NCBI RefSeq assembly: GCF_000295955.2
Contig: NZ_ALXE01000049.1
Span: forward strand, 35,649 to 99,648
Direction of reading: 5' to 3'
Length of the DNA: 64,000 nucleotides
Origin: Pantoea sp. A4
GTDB lineage: Bacteria > Pseudomonadota > Gammaproteobacteria > Enterobacterales > Enterobacteriaceae
The translations under genes were made by a program, and so were the position numbers. Position 1 is the first letter of the stretch; every line of letters starts with the position of its first letter. Shown here one piece after another: positions 7,723 through 17,067 of this stretch. Under the pieces are notes generated by a model. That model was not told the origin of the DNA and ran no database searches. It worked only from the letters and a program-made list of their open reading frames with translations.

Positions 7723-10128
7723 TCAGATATCGATATTGGCAGCACGCAGTGCGTTCTCTTCGATGAAGGCACGGCGTGGTTCTACCGCATCGCCCATCAA
7801 TGTTGTGAACAGCTGGTCAGCCGCGATGGCATCTTTGATAGTGACACGCAGCATGCGGCGGCTATCTGGATCCATGGTGGTTTCCCACAGCTGCTCTGGG
7901 TTCATCTCACCCAGACCTTTATAGCGCTGTACTGAAAGGCCACGACGCGACTCTTTCACCAGCCACTCAATTGCCTGCTCGAAGCTGGCAACCGGCTGAC
8001 GACGATCGCCACGTTCGATAAAGGCATCGTCTTCCAGTAAGCCGCGCAGATCGCCACCCAGATCGTAGATTTTCTGGTATTCCGGCCCCTGAATAAATTC
8101 GCTATCCAGCGTGTAATCGGTATCTACCCCGTGCGTGCGTACGCGCAGTACCGGTTCAAACTGGTGTAGCTCGTTTTCACGAACCTGTGCTGAGTAGGTG
8201 CTGCCGTGGACTTCGCGCTCGTTCAGATAAGCAACCAGGCCATCAATCCACGTTTTGACTGCGCTGTTATCTGTCAGATCGACCAGCGTTGGGTGGTAGA
8301 TCAAGGCACGCAGCAGCGCAGAAGGATAGCGACGTTCCATGCGTTTGATCATTCGCTGGGTGCTGTTGAAGTTCGCCACCAGGTTTTCCAGCGGCTCGCC
8401 TGCAATCGCAGGTGCGCCCGCTGTGGTATGCAGCGTTGCACCATCCAGTGCGATGGAAATCTGATACTGGTCCATCGCTTCATCATCTTTGATGTACTGC
8501 TCTTGTTTGCCTTTTTTCACTTTGTACAGCGGCGGCTGAGCAATATACACATGACCACGTTCGATAATTTCTGGCATCTGACGATAGAAGAAGGTCAGGA
8601 GCAGTGTGCGGATGTGTGAACCATCCACATCGGCATCGGTCATGATGATGATGCTGTGATAGCGCAGTTTGTCTGGGTTGTACTCGTCACGGCCAATGCC
8701 GCAGCCCAACGCAGTGATCAGCGTAGCGACTTCCTGTGAACCCAGCATTTTGTCAAAACGCGCTTTCTCAACGTTGAGGATTTTACCCTTCAACGGCAGA
8801 ATCGCCTGGTTTTTACGGTTACGTCCCTGCTTAGCAGAGCCGCCCGCAGAGTCCCCTTCCACCAGGTAGATTTCAGACAGCGCCGGGTCACGTTCCTGGC
8901 AGTCCGCCAGTTTGCCCGGCAGGCCGCCAAGATCCAGCGCGCCTTTACGACGGGTCATTTCACGGGCGCGACGTGCAGCTTCACGCGCACGTGCAGCATC
9001 AATAATTTTGCCAACAACGGTTTTAGCATCACCTGGGTTTTCCAGCAGGTATTCGCTCAGCAGCTCGTTCATCTGCTGTTCAACCGCTGATTTCACCTCA
9101 GAAGAGACCAGCTTATCTTTGGTCTGTGAAGAGAATTTCGGATCCGGCACTTTAACCGACACAACCGCCACCAGGCCTTCACGGGCATCATCACCGGTCG
9201 CGCTGACTTTGGCTTTCTTGCTGTAACCCTCTTTATCCATGTAGGCATTCAGGGTGCGCGTCATTGCGGCACGGAAACCAGCAAGGTGGGTACCACCATC
9301 GCGCTGAGGGATGTTGTTGGTGAAGCAGTAGATGTTTTCCTGGAAGCCATCGTTCCACTGCAGCGCCACTTCCACACCAATGCCATCTTTTTCATTGGAG
9401 AAATAGAACACGGTTGGGTGAATCGGCGTTTTGTTCTTGTTGAGGTACTCAACAAACGCTTTGATACCACCTTCGTAGTGGTAGTGATCGCTTTTGCCAT
9501 CGCGCTTGTCTTCCAGGCGGATGGAAACACCCGAGTTCAGGAATGACAGCTCACGCAGGCGCTTCGCCATAATTTCGTATTCGAATTCGATAACGTTGGT
9601 GAAGGTTGCGGTGCTTGGCCAGAAGCGGACACGGGTACCGGTTGCATCGGTATCTCCGGTCACGCTCAGCGGAGCCTGCGGCACACCGTGCTCATAGGTC
9701 TGCTGGTGCACTTTGCCTTCGCGACGGATAGTCAGTTCCAGCTTAGATGACAGGGCGTTAACCACAGAAACACCTACGCCGTGCAGGCCGCCAGAGACTT
9801 TATAGGAGTTATCATCGAATTTACCCCCGGCGTGCAGCACGGTCATGATGACTTCTGCTGCTGAAACACCCTCTTCCGGGTGAATACCGGTTGGGATGCC
9901 GCGCCCGTCATCCACTACGGAAACAGAGTTGTCGGCATGGATTGTCACTAAAATATCACTACAGTGACCTGCGAGCGCTTCGTCGATTGCGTTATCCACG
10001 ACCTCGAATACCATGTGATGCAGACCGGTGCCGTCATCCGTATCGCCGATATACATACCAGGGCGTTTGCGTACTGCATCAAGCCCTTTCAGAACTTTGA
10101 TACTTGAGGAGTCATAAGAATTCGACAT
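7723..10128 (-). CDS. gyrB: DNA gyrase subunit B
   Basis: An 801-residue ATPase subunit of gyrase (E. coli 804), which with GyrA introduces negative supercoils. The start is the ATG at 10128, giving MSNSYDSSSIKVLKGLDAV; a TTG one codon upstream is less likely. The GHKL ATPase domain includes VVDNAIDEALAGH, DDGRGIPTG and GGLHGVGVSVVNALS. The TOPRIM region has EGDSAGGSAKQGRNRKNQ and the DADVDGSHI metal site. The quinolone-linked positions in that region look wild type (SAGGSAK and LKGKILNVEK). The most divergent part compared with E. coli is about 560-680, as usual. It follows recF by 17 bp. Confidence 0.99.
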   Translation of the reverse strand: MSNSYDSSSIKVLKGLDAVRKRPGMYIGDTDDGTGLHHMVFEVVDNAIDEALAGHCSDILVTIHADNSVSVVDDGRGIPTGIHPEEGVSAAEVIMTVLHAGGKFDDNSYKVSGGLHGVGVSVVNALSSKLELTIRREGKVHQQTYEHGVPQAPLSVTGDTDATGTRVRFWPSTATFTNVIEFEYEIMAKRLRELSFLNSGVSIRLEDKRDGKSDHYHYEGGIKAFVEYLNKNKTPIHPTVFYFSNEKDGIGVEVALQWNDGFQENIYCFTNNIPQRDGGTHLAGFRAAMTRTLNAYMDKEGYSKKAKVSATGDDAREGLVAVVSVKVPDPKFSSQTKDKLVSSEVKSAVEQQMNELLSEYLLENPGDAKTVVGKIIDAARAREAARRAREMTRRKGALDLGGLPGKLADCQERDPALSEIYLVEGDSAGGSAKQGRNRKNQAILPLKGKILNVEKARFDKMLGSQEVATLITALGCGIGRDEYNPDKLRYHSIIIMTDADVDGSHIRTLLLTFFYRQMPEIIERGHVYIAQPPLYKVKKGKQEQYIKDDEAMDQYQISIALDGATLHTTAGAPAIAGEPLENLVANFNSTQRMIKRMERRYPSALLRALIYHPTLVDLTDNSAVKTWIDGLVAYLNEREVHGSTYSAQVRENELHQFEPVLRVRTHGVDTDYTLDSEFIQGPEYQKIYDLGGDLRGLLEDDAFIERGDRRQPVASFEQAIEWLVKESRRGLSVQRYKGLGEMNPEQLWETTMDPDSRRMLRVTIKDAIAADQLFTTLMGDAVEPRRAFIEENALRAANIDI

Positions 10129-10145
10129 CAACGTTTCTCGCTCAT

Positions 10146-11231
10146 TTAATCTTCAGGTTGAACCGCTATTTTACCTTGTTCCACGCGGAACATCTTGCCC
10201 TTTTCGTCAGCCATGTCGATTACATGATCGGCGCTAATTGCACTGACAAAAACCTGCGCCTGGGTGGCTTTAAGCCGTTCAGCTAACAGGCGGCGGCGAC
10301 TTTCATCCAGCTCGGAAGCAAAGTCATCAATAAGGTAAAGACAGCGGCGTCCGGTGTGGCGAGTCAGGAACTCGCCTTGCGCCAGGCGCAGTGCACACAT
10401 CAGGAGTTTTAACTGCCCACGTGACAGCAGATCTTCTACTGGCGTGCCTTCAGCGCGAATACGGAAATCGGCTTTGTGCGGGCCGCTGGCGGTATACGTC
10501 AGGGCGCGATCGCGTTCAAAGTTACGTTCGAGCAGTTCCGCGTAGTCACTCTCTTTGTCCCAGCCGCGCTGGAAAGAGAATTGCAGCGCGAACTCCGGCA
10601 AAAACTGGGCGCAGGTGGCGGTGATATCATCACTAATGGCGGCGCTGTACTCCGCCCGCCACTGGCTAATTTGCTCAGCCAGTGGGATCAGTTCCTGATC
10701 CCACGGCCTGATCTGGCTGTAGCGCGAAACCTGACGCAGCGCGGCGTTGCGCTGTTTCATCAGGCGGCGTAAATTGCTCCAGGCAAGGAAAAAGCCCGGT
10801 GTATTGTGGAAGCATCCCCAATCGACGTAGGCTCTACGGTATTTGGGGCCACCATTGAGTAAAGTAAAGCCCTCCGGCGTAATGAGCTGCATCGGTAGCA
10901 GCTGCGCCAGCTCAGCGACCTTATGCCCGTCACTGCCATCAATGCGAACTTTACTTTCACCCGCACGATTTTTTGTCAGCCCAACCGCCTGCTCACGTTC
11001 GCTGCCTTCAATCCGACCATGCAGCACAAACGCCGCCTGATCGTGGCGAATCACACGGCCCGCCTGCAAGCTGCGAAACGCGCGCCCGTGGCCAAGCGTA
11101 TACACCGCTTCCAGCACGCTGGTCTTCCCGCTGCCATTTGCCCCCACCAGGAAGTTGAATCCCGGCGCAAGGTTCAAATCAGCGTTTTCAATGTTACGGA
11201 AGTCTTTAATTAACAGGCGGGTTAAAGCCAT
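10146..11231 (-). CDS. recF: DNA replication/repair protein RecF
   Basis: A 361-residue SMC-like ATPase (E. coli 357). It loads RecA with RecO and RecR at single-stranded gaps and helps stalled forks resume. Walker A GANGSGKT at residues 30-37, the SRGQLKLLMCALRLAQ signature and Walker B LYLIDDFASELDE are present. Unlike E. coli, where recF begins at the dnaN stop, the start here is 340 bp after dnaN, across a repeat-rich spacer. The ribosome site is weak (AGGA about 15 nt before ATG). This could reduce coupling of RecF production to dnaN translation. Confidence 0.98.
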   Translation of the reverse strand: MALTRLLIKDFRNIENADLNLAPGFNFLVGANGSGKTSVLEAVYTLGHGRAFRSLQAGRVIRHDQAAFVLHGRIEGSEREQAVGLTKNRAGESKVRIDGSDGHKVAELAQLLPMQLITPEGFTLLNGGPKYRRAYVDWGCFHNTPGFFLAWSNLRRLMKQRNAALRQVSRYSQIRPWDQELIPLAEQISQWRAEYSAAISDDITATCAQFLPEFALQFSFQRGWDKESDYAELLERNFERDRALTYTASGPHKADFRIRAEGTPVEDLLSRGQLKLLMCALRLAQGEFLTRHTGRRCLYLIDDFASELDESRRRLLAERLKATQAQVFVSAISADHVIDMADEKGKMFRVEQGKIAVQPED

Positions 11232-11314
11232 ATCAGCAGGCGATCCTGGAGGTTAACTTCATGATATTTCTCTTTTACCACCGCTTCCGCCTTCGGCTCG
11301 CGGCTTAACGCTAT

Positions 11315-11446
11315 CCTGCCCAATGAGGATTGTGTCATGGTTTTGCCCCAGACCTTCCCCACAGTCCCTGTCCAACGAGAATTATGCCCGGGTTTTCCCT
11401 AAACCTTTCTCACAGCCCCTGCCCAACGAGGGCGTCGGCGGCGCAG
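11315..11446. repeat. Tandem degenerate ~52-bp repeats in the dnaN-recF spacer
   Basis: Two full units begin at 11315 and 11367 (52 bp apart), and a truncated third begins at 11418 (51 bp later). Each starts CCTG(C/T)CCAA(C/T)GAG and continues with an ATT(G/A)TG run, a (G)GGTTTT block, ACCTT(C/T)(C/T)CACAG and the next CCTG. The third unit keeps about 13 bp and then becomes GC-rich (GGCGTCGGCGGCGCAGGC). No coding frame is carried. The E. coli dnaN-recF junction has no such spacer. I saw no other copy in this window. Confidence 0.8.
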
Positions 11447-11452
11447 GCAGTT

Positions 11453-11526
11453 CGGCGATAATTGGAACACAAAATTTGGGAGCATACTCTAGTATGTGAC
11501 CAGATTTTGTGGGCCAATTATCGTCG
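11453..11526. repeat. 74-bp imperfect palindrome next to the tandem repeats
   Basis: Left arm 11453-11488 and right arm 11491-11526 are inverted copies with 29 of 36 positions matching and a 2-bp centre at 11489-11490. Shared blocks include CGATAATTGG, CACAAAAT and CATACT. It has no T-tract, so a normal intrinsic terminator is unlikely. It starts 46 bp past the dnaN stop. It could be a small palindromic mobile element, a structure in the dnaN-recF mRNA, or a protein-binding site. Confidence 0.85.
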
Positions 11527-11571
11527 AAATGGCAAGTAAGCCAGGCCGCTTAGTAGCCATGCCTACGCGCT

Positions 11572-12672
11572 TTACAAGCGCATCGGCATGACTACGTAAG
11601 ATGCCGATTGGCTGGCTGCGTCTTCAATTTGAACACTTGAGACTGAGTCCGTTAGCAGTAGCCTTACGTTCTCGCACTTCAGCGCATTCAGCACATCCAG
11701 CACATAACTCACGTTAAAGCCGATCTCCAGTTCGCTGCCATCATAGGCCACGTCCAGCATCTCTTCGGCTTCTTCCTGTTCTGGGTTGTTTGCCGTGATT
11801 TTCAGCTGATTTTCAGTGATATAGATACGAACACCACGGAATTTCTCATTCGAGAGAATGGCTGCACGGGCAAAAGCCTGTTTCAGCAGATCGCAACCGG
11901 CTTCCAGTGTTTTATCAGGATTTTTCGGCAATACGCGGCGATAATCCGGGAAACGGCCATCAACCAGCTTGGAAGTGAAGATAAAATCACCCACATGCGC
12001 ACGAATGTTGCTGCTACCAATCTGCACTTGCAGGGGTGTTTCACCGCCATCCAACAGGCGTACCAGCTCAATCACGCCTTTACGCGGCACGATCACCGAA
12101 TGGCTCGGTAGTGACTGACCAATCGGCAACGAACACACAGCCAGACGGTGTCCGTCAGTTGCTACCGTACGCAGTTCTTCACCCTCGGTTTCGAACAACA
12201 TACCGTTAAGGTAATAACGCACATCCTGATGCGCCATCGAGAACTGGGTGGCTTCGATCAGGCGTTTTAACGTCGCCTGCGGCAAAGTAAATTCGACCTC
12301 GCTCTGCCAGTCATCCAGATTCGGGAAGTCGCTGGCAGGCAGCGTGGAAAGGGAAAAACGGCTGCGGCCTGAACGCACCAGCATCCGTTCACCTTCCAGC
12401 GTTACACTGATCTCTGCCCCATCCGGCAAGCCCCGGCAAATATCCAGAAACTTGCGCGCCGGTACAGTAGTCGCACCAGGCTCATGTGCCTGCGTCAATG
12501 CGACCCGTGCCACCATCTCCATTTCGAGATCGGTTCCGGTTAGCGACAGGCTGCCTTCGTTAACCTGCAACAGCAGGTTACCGAGAATCGGAAGGGTTGG
12601 GCGACCACCCAACGGGCCGCTCACCTGTTGCAGCGGCTTTAGCAACTGCTCACGTTCTACAATAAATTTCAT
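11572..12672 (-). CDS. dnaN: DNA polymerase III beta sliding clamp
   Basis: A 366-residue clamp, the same length as in E. coli, that tethers replicative polymerase and many partners to DNA. The start at 12672 gives MKFIVEREQLLKPLQQVSGPLGG; the longer frame to 12807 overlaps dnaA and has no family support. Three repeated clamp domains (about 1-120, 121-245, 246-366) can be followed. The C-terminus ends in SASYVVMPMRL, which lines the protein-binding cleft. It follows dnaA by 4 bp, so it is transcribed and probably translationally coupled with dnaA. Its usual downstream partner recF is displaced by a repeat island. Confidence 0.99.
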   Translation of the reverse strand: MKFIVEREQLLKPLQQVSGPLGGRPTLPILGNLLLQVNEGSLSLTGTDLEMEMVARVALTQAHEPGATTVPARKFLDICRGLPDGAEISVTLEGERMLVRSGRSRFSLSTLPASDFPNLDDWQSEVEFTLPQATLKRLIEATQFSMAHQDVRYYLNGMLFETEGEELRTVATDGHRLAVCSLPIGQSLPSHSVIVPRKGVIELVRLLDGGETPLQVQIGSSNIRAHVGDFIFTSKLVDGRFPDYRRVLPKNPDKTLEAGCDLLKQAFARAAILSNEKFRGVRIYITENQLKITANNPEQEEAEEMLDVAYDGSELEIGFNVSYVLDVLNALKCENVRLLLTDSVSSVQIEDAASQSASYVVMPMRL

Positions 12673-12676
12673 AGCG

Positions 12677-14077
12677 TCAGGAAGATAATGTCCGAATGAG
12701 ATTAGAGAAATCTTCTTTGATATCATGGCTCTCTTCACGCAGCTGCTCGATTTTACGGCAAGCGTGAAGCACCGTGGTATGGTCGCGACCACCAAATGCA
12801 TCGCCAATTTCTGGCAGGCTATGGTTGGTCAACTCTTTAGCCATCGCCATCGCCATCTGACGGGGTCTTGCAACCGAGCGTGAACGGCGTTTAGACAGCA
12901 AATCCGCCACTTTGATTTTGTAATACTCAGCGACGGTTTTTTGAATATTGTCGATAGTGACCAGCTTCTCCTGTAACGCCAGCAGATCGCGCAGCGCTTC
13001 ACGCACGAAATCAATAGTGATGGCGCGGCCAGTAAAGTTGGCATTCGCGATGACACGGTTCAGTGCGCCTTCAAGCTCACGGACGTTTGAACGCAGGCGC
13101 TTAGCAATAAAGAAGGCCACTTCTCCCGGCAGACGGATGTCATTTTCATCGGCTTTTTTCATCAGGATCGCGACGCGGGTTTCCAGCTCCGGCGGCTCAA
13201 TAGCAACCGTCAGTCCCCAACCGAAACGCGATTTAAGGCGATCTTCTACGCCGTTGATCTCTTTCGGATAGCGATCCGATGTCAGGATGATCTGTTGATT
13301 GCCTTCCAACAGCGCGTTAAAGGTATGGAAAAACTCTTCCTGAGAACGCTCTTTGTTGGCAAAGAACTGAATATCATCGATCAATAAGGCATCCACCGAG
13401 CGGTAGTAGCGCTTAAACTCTTCTATGGCGTTATTTTGCAGCGCTTTAACCATGTCCTGCACAAATCGCTCGGAGTGCATATAAACGATTTTGGCATTCG
13501 GCTTACGGGCAATAATGCCATTGCCTACTGCGTGCAGCAGGTGCGTTTTGCCGAGACCAGTGCCGCCATACAGGAACAGCGGATTGTAAGCACCACCAGG
13601 GTTATCAGCCACCTGACGCGCCGCAGCACGGGCGAGCTGGTTTGATTTACCCTCAACGAAGTTGTCGAAATTATGGCGACCATTCACATTCGAACGGTAG
13701 GTCACGTCTGCTGGCGCGGGCACGTTATCCCAACTCGGGCGCAGGTTTTGCGCAGGAGCAGGACGAACTTCTGCTACCGCAGGTGCAGCAACACTGGCCA
13801 GCACCGGGGCCGCGGCAGCCACCTGGCTCACCGGACGCGTGCCTACTTCAAAGCGCAACAGCGGTACATCTGGCCCGCAGAATTCATTGAGCAGGCCATT
13901 GATACTATTCAGGTATTTATCACGAACCCAGTCCAGTACAAACCGATTTGGTGCATACAACGCCAGCGTGTTGTCGTTTAACTCAGCCTGCAGTGGACGA
14001 ATCCACATACTGAATTCGGTGGCAGGTAGCTCATCCTGCAAACGGGCAAGACACTGTTGCCAAAGCGTAAGTGACAC
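12677..14077 (-). CDS. dnaA: Chromosomal replication initiator DnaA
   Basis: A 466-residue AAA+ initiator that binds DnaA boxes and melts oriC (E. coli 467). The start is a GTG at 14077 (VSLTLWQQCLARLQDELPAT), as in E. coli; the open frame runs 14 codons further upstream without support. Domain I covers 1-90; a low-complexity Ala/Pro/Val-rich domain II follows. The AAA+ core has Walker A GGTGLGKT, Walker B LLIDDIQF and an arginine-finger region near SRFGWGL. The domain IV DNA-binding signature GGRDHTTVLHACRK is intact. A perfect DnaA box 204 bp upstream suggests autoregulation. Confidence 0.99.
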   Translation of the reverse strand: MSLTLWQQCLARLQDELPATEFSMWIRPLQAELNDNTLALYAPNRFVLDWVRDKYLNSINGLLNEFCGPDVPLLRFEVGTRPVSQVAAAAPVLASVAAPAVAEVRPAPAQNLRPSWDNVPAPADVTYRSNVNGRHNFDNFVEGKSNQLARAAARQVADNPGGAYNPLFLYGGTGLGKTHLLHAVGNGIIARKPNAKIVYMHSERFVQDMVKALQNNAIEEFKRYYRSVDALLIDDIQFFANKERSQEEFFHTFNALLEGNQQIILTSDRYPKEINGVEDRLKSRFGWGLTVAIEPPELETRVAILMKKADENDIRLPGEVAFFIAKRLRSNVRELEGALNRVIANANFTGRAITIDFVREALRDLLALQEKLVTIDNIQKTVAEYYKIKVADLLSKRRSRSVARPRQMAMAMAKELTNHSLPEIGDAFGGRDHTTVLHACRKIEQLREESHDIKEDFSNLIRTLSS

Positions 14078-14280
14078 GGCGGACTCCACTCGTACGAAAT
14101 CGATAAGAAACGGGCGCAAAATTAGAAGCGTTCATTTTTGATACAGACGCAAGAGCACGCCTGCGACCGCCGTTATGGTTATCCTGTGCCTGTGAACAAA
14201 GGCAGGATCATCAGCGGAATGGCGGATCATAACGCAAAGCGCGCCAGAGATCTTCACTTTCTACACAGTTTTGATCCATT

Positions 14281-14289
14281 TTATCCACA
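14281..14289. promoter_or_regulatory. DnaA box in the dnaA/rpmH divergent region
   Basis: Perfect consensus TTATCCACA, about 200 bp before the dnaA GTG. In E. coli an equivalent box between the two dnaA promoters mediates autorepression. The 14078-14658 interval between dnaA and rpmH otherwise holds promoters for both genes and several GATC sites; I see no gene in it. Confidence 0.85.
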
Positions 14290-14418
14290 GGCCTATTCCG
14301 CGCTGTTTAGTTTACGCACAGCCAGAAAAAAACCCTCGTGATTCCGTAAAATTAGTCTGATTTTCCGGCGTGGCTCGCATGCTGTGCAAAATGATCACAA
14401 TAAGATCCCGCGCGATCC

Positions 14419-14446
14419 TTGCGCTTTACCCCCAAGCCCGTATAAT
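14419..14446 (+). promoter_or_regulatory. Candidate sigma-70 promoter for rpmH (upstream)
   Basis: TTGCGC (14419-14424), a 16-nt spacer and a perfect TATAAT (14441-14446), followed by a GC-rich discriminator. It points toward rpmH. Confidence 0.65.
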
Positions 14447-14532
14447 TCTCCCCCCGGCGTTGTCGCATCTGCCCAATGCCCGGATGTAACGGGCTGTGGA
14501 CGGTTTTGCGTCAGCGTAAGCTGCGAAGTAAA

Positions 14533-14561
14533 TTGACTCTGGACTGTACAATTATTACAAT
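14533..14561 (+). promoter_or_regulatory. Candidate sigma-70 promoter for rpmH-rnpA (proximal)
   Basis: TTGACT (14533-14538), a 17-nt spacer and TACAAT (14556-14561), about 100 bp before the rpmH ATG. The near-consensus elements and spacing make it the best promoter in the region. Confidence 0.7.
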
Positions 14562-14646
14562 CCCGCCTCTTTATTTATGACTCATTGAGGCGTTGGTCGG
14601 TTTACTGGCTCAAAAACGCGTCACCCAGTGAAATTTTCAAGTTTAG

Positions 14647-14799
<153 letters not shown>

Positions 14800-14814
14800 T
14801 AAAAGCTAACCCTA

Positions 14815-15174
14815 GTGGTTAAGCTCGCATTTCCCAGGGAGTTACGTTTGTTAACTCCCACTCATTTCACTTTCGTCTTCCAGCAGCCACAACGGGCTGG
14901 CACGCCGCAAATTACCATCCTCGGCCGCCTTAATTCGCTGGGGCATCCCCGCATCGGTCTTACCGTCGCAAAAAAACATGTGAAACGTGCTCATGAGCGT
15001 AATCGGATCAAGCGATTGACCCGAGAAAGCTTTCGTCTGCGTCAACATGAATTGCCAGCGATGGATTTTGTCGTGCTGGTGAAGAAAGGGGTTGCCGATC
15101 TCGATAACCGTACGTTGACGGAAGCGTTGGAGAAATTATGGCGTCGTCACTGTCGCCTGGCGCGCGGCTCCTGA
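14815..15174 (+). CDS. rnpA: Ribonuclease P protein component
   Basis: A 119-residue basic protein that with the catalytic RNA rnpB trims 5' leaders of pre-tRNAs. It begins with GTG (14815) giving VVKLAFPRELRLLTPTHF, as in E. coli. The conserved RNR-type RNA-binding motif is HERNRIKRLTRESFRLRQ near residues 60-77. The gene follows rpmH by 15 bp, and its last 37 bp overlap yidD in another frame, an arrangement conserved across bacteria. Confidence 0.98.
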   Translation: MVKLAFPRELRLLTPTHFTFVFQQPQRAGTPQITILGRLNSLGHPRIGLTVAKKHVKRAHERNRIKRLTRESFRLRQHELPAMDFVVLVKKGVADLDNRTLTEALEKLWRRHCRLARGS

Positions 15175-15395
15175 TCGTCCTGATTCGCGTCTATCAACGC
15201 GCCATCAGCCCCTTACTGGGACCTCATTGTCGGTTTCAGCCTACCTGTTCTCATTATGGTATTGAGGCATTACGCAGGTTTGGGGTGATAAAAGGCAGTT
15301 GGTTGACGGTGAAACGCGTATTAAAATGCCACCCTTTGAACCCGGGTGGCGACGATCCTGTTCCGCCAAAAACATTTGATACCAGAGAACATTAA
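15138..15395 (+). CDS. yidD: Membrane protein insertion efficiency factor YidD
   Basis: An 85-residue protein of the haemolytic-domain (UPF0161) family that improves YidC-dependent membrane insertion. The family core is complete: LIVLIRVYQRAISPLLGP, then CRFQPTCSHYGIEALRRFG with two conserved cysteines, then KRVLKCHPLNPGG with a third. An amphipathic N-terminal helix probably attaches it to the inner face of the membrane. It overlaps the 3' end of rnpA and ends 2 bp before yidC, so it sits inside the rpmH-rnpA-yidD-yidC operon. Confidence 0.97.
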   Translation: MASSLSPGARLLIVLIRVYQRAISPLLGPHCRFQPTCSHYGIEALRRFGVIKGSWLTVKRVLKCHPLNPGGDDPVPPKTFDTREH

Positions 15396-15397
15396 CG

Positions 15398-17044
15398 ATG
15401 GATTCGCAACGTAATCTCTTTCTCATCGCTTTTCTGTTCGTGTCTTTCATGATCTGGCAAGCCTGGCAGACGGACCACAATCCGCAGCCACAGCAAACAC
15501 AGACCACGCAAAACGCGAACGGTGCAGCAGGTGATGCCGCCAGTCAGGGTGTTCCGGCCAGCGGTCAGGGCCAAACGATCACCGTTAAGACCGATGTCCT
15601 GTCTTTAAATATTAACACCCGTGGTGGTGACGTTGAGCAGGCACAACTGCTGACTTACCCGAACAAACTGGGTTCAAGCGAGCCTTTCCAGCTGCTGGAA
15701 ACCTCTCCATCGTTTGTCTATCAGGCACAGAGCGGCCTGACTGGTCGTAACGGCCCGGACAACCCAAACAATGGTTCACGCCCACTCTATACCGCTACGC
15801 AGACCAACTTCGAACTGGCTAACGGCCAGACCGAACTGCGCGTTCCACTGACCTGGACCGGCGAGAATGGCGTTGTTTACACCAAGACTTTCATCTTCAA
15901 GCGTGGCGAATACGCGGTTAACGTTGATTACACCATCAACAACACCAGCGCACAGCCGTTGGAAGTGTCGCTGTTTGGTCAGTTAAAACAGACCATCGAC
16001 CTGCCTAAAGAGCGCGATACCGGTAGTAAGAGCTTCGCGATGCACACCTTCCGTGGTGCCGCGTACTCCACTTCCGATGAGAAGTATGAGAAGTACAAAT
16101 TCGATACCATCTCAGACAACGAAAACCTGAACAAAACCACCAGCAATGGTTGGGTAGCGATGCTGCAGCAATATTTTGCTACTGCATGGGTTCCGCGTAC
16201 TGAAGGTGCAAATACCCTTTACACCACTAACCTGGGTAACGGTATTGCAGCGATTGGCTACAAATCTGCTCCAGTAACGATTGCTGCTGGCACGCAGAAA
16301 GATCTGGCAGCGACCCTGTGGGTTGGCCCTGAAATTCAGGACCAGATGGCTACCGTCGCTCCGCATCTGGATCTGACTGTAGACTACGGCTGGTTGTGGT
16401 TCATCTCTCAGCCGCTGTTCAAACTGCTGAAATTCCTGCACAGCTTCATCGGTAACTGGGGCTTCTCCATTATCGTTATCACCTTCATCGTGCGTGGCAT
16501 CATGTACCCGCTGACCAAAGCGCAGTACACCTCGATGGCAAAAATGCGCATGCTGCAGCCAAAAATTCAGGCGATGCGTGAGCGTTTGGGCGATGACAAG
16601 CAGAAGCAGAGCCAGGAAATGATGGCGCTCTACAAGTCGGAGAAAGTGAATCCACTGGGTGGCTGTCTGCCGCTGGTGATTCAGATGCCGATCTTCCTGG
16701 CACTGTATTACATGCTGTCAGGATCTGTTGAGCTGCGTCACGCTCCGTTTGTGTTATGGATCCATGACCTGTCAGCGCAGGACCCGTACTACATTCTGCC
16801 GATTCTGATGGGCTGCACCATGTTCTTCATCCAGAAGATGTCACCGACCACCGTGACTGACCCGATGCAGCAGAAACTGATGACCTACATGCCGGTGATC
16901 TTCACCGTGTTCTTCCTGTGGTTCCCATCAGGTCTGGTTCTGTACTACATCGTGAGTAACCTGGTGACCATCCTCCAGCAGCAGCTGATCTATCGCGGCC
17001 TGGAAAAACGTGGTCTGCACAGCCGGGATAAGAAGAAAGCATAA
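15398..17044 (+). CDS. yidC: Membrane protein insertase YidC
   Basis: A 548-residue inner-membrane insertase, the same length as E. coli. An N-terminal membrane anchor (about 5-22) is followed by a Gln/Asn-rich linker and a large periplasmic beta-sandwich domain (about 60-340). The conserved 60KD_IMP core has five further membrane segments from about 350. Its cytoplasmic loop KMRMLQPKIQAMRERLGDD and the NPLGGCLPLVIQMPIF motif are intact, and the hydrophilic-groove arginine lies near FIVRGIMYPL. It inserts F0 subunit c (atpE, also in this window) among others. It is followed by a strong terminator. Confidence 0.99.
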   Translation: MDSQRNLFLIAFLFVSFMIWQAWQTDHNPQPQQTQTTQNANGAAGDAASQGVPASGQGQTITVKTDVLSLNINTRGGDVEQAQLLTYPNKLGSSEPFQLLETSPSFVYQAQSGLTGRNGPDNPNNGSRPLYTATQTNFELANGQTELRVPLTWTGENGVVYTKTFIFKRGEYAVNVDYTINNTSAQPLEVSLFGQLKQTIDLPKERDTGSKSFAMHTFRGAAYSTSDEKYEKYKFDTISDNENLNKTTSNGWVAMLQQYFATAWVPRTEGANTLYTTNLGNGIAAIGYKSAPVTIAAGTQKDLAATLWVGPEIQDQMATVAPHLDLTVDYGWLWFISQPLFKLLKFLHSFIGNWGFSIIVITFIVRGIMYPLTKAQYTSMAKMRMLQPKIQAMRERLGDDKQKQSQEMMALYKSEKVNPLGGCLPLVIQMPIFLALYYMLSGSVELRHAPFVLWIHDLSAQDPYYILPILMGCTMFFIQKMSPTTVTDPMQQKLMTYMPVIFTVFFLWFPSGLVLYYIVSNLVTILQQQLIYRGLEKRGLHSRDKKKA

Positions 17045-17067
17045 TTGCTTATCCAGCGTTAAAGTAG

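Noticed and set aside
11453..11526. Simple intrinsic terminator for dnaN
   Set aside because: The palindrome is too long, AT-rich in the arms and lacks a T-tract; it is described as a repeat instead.
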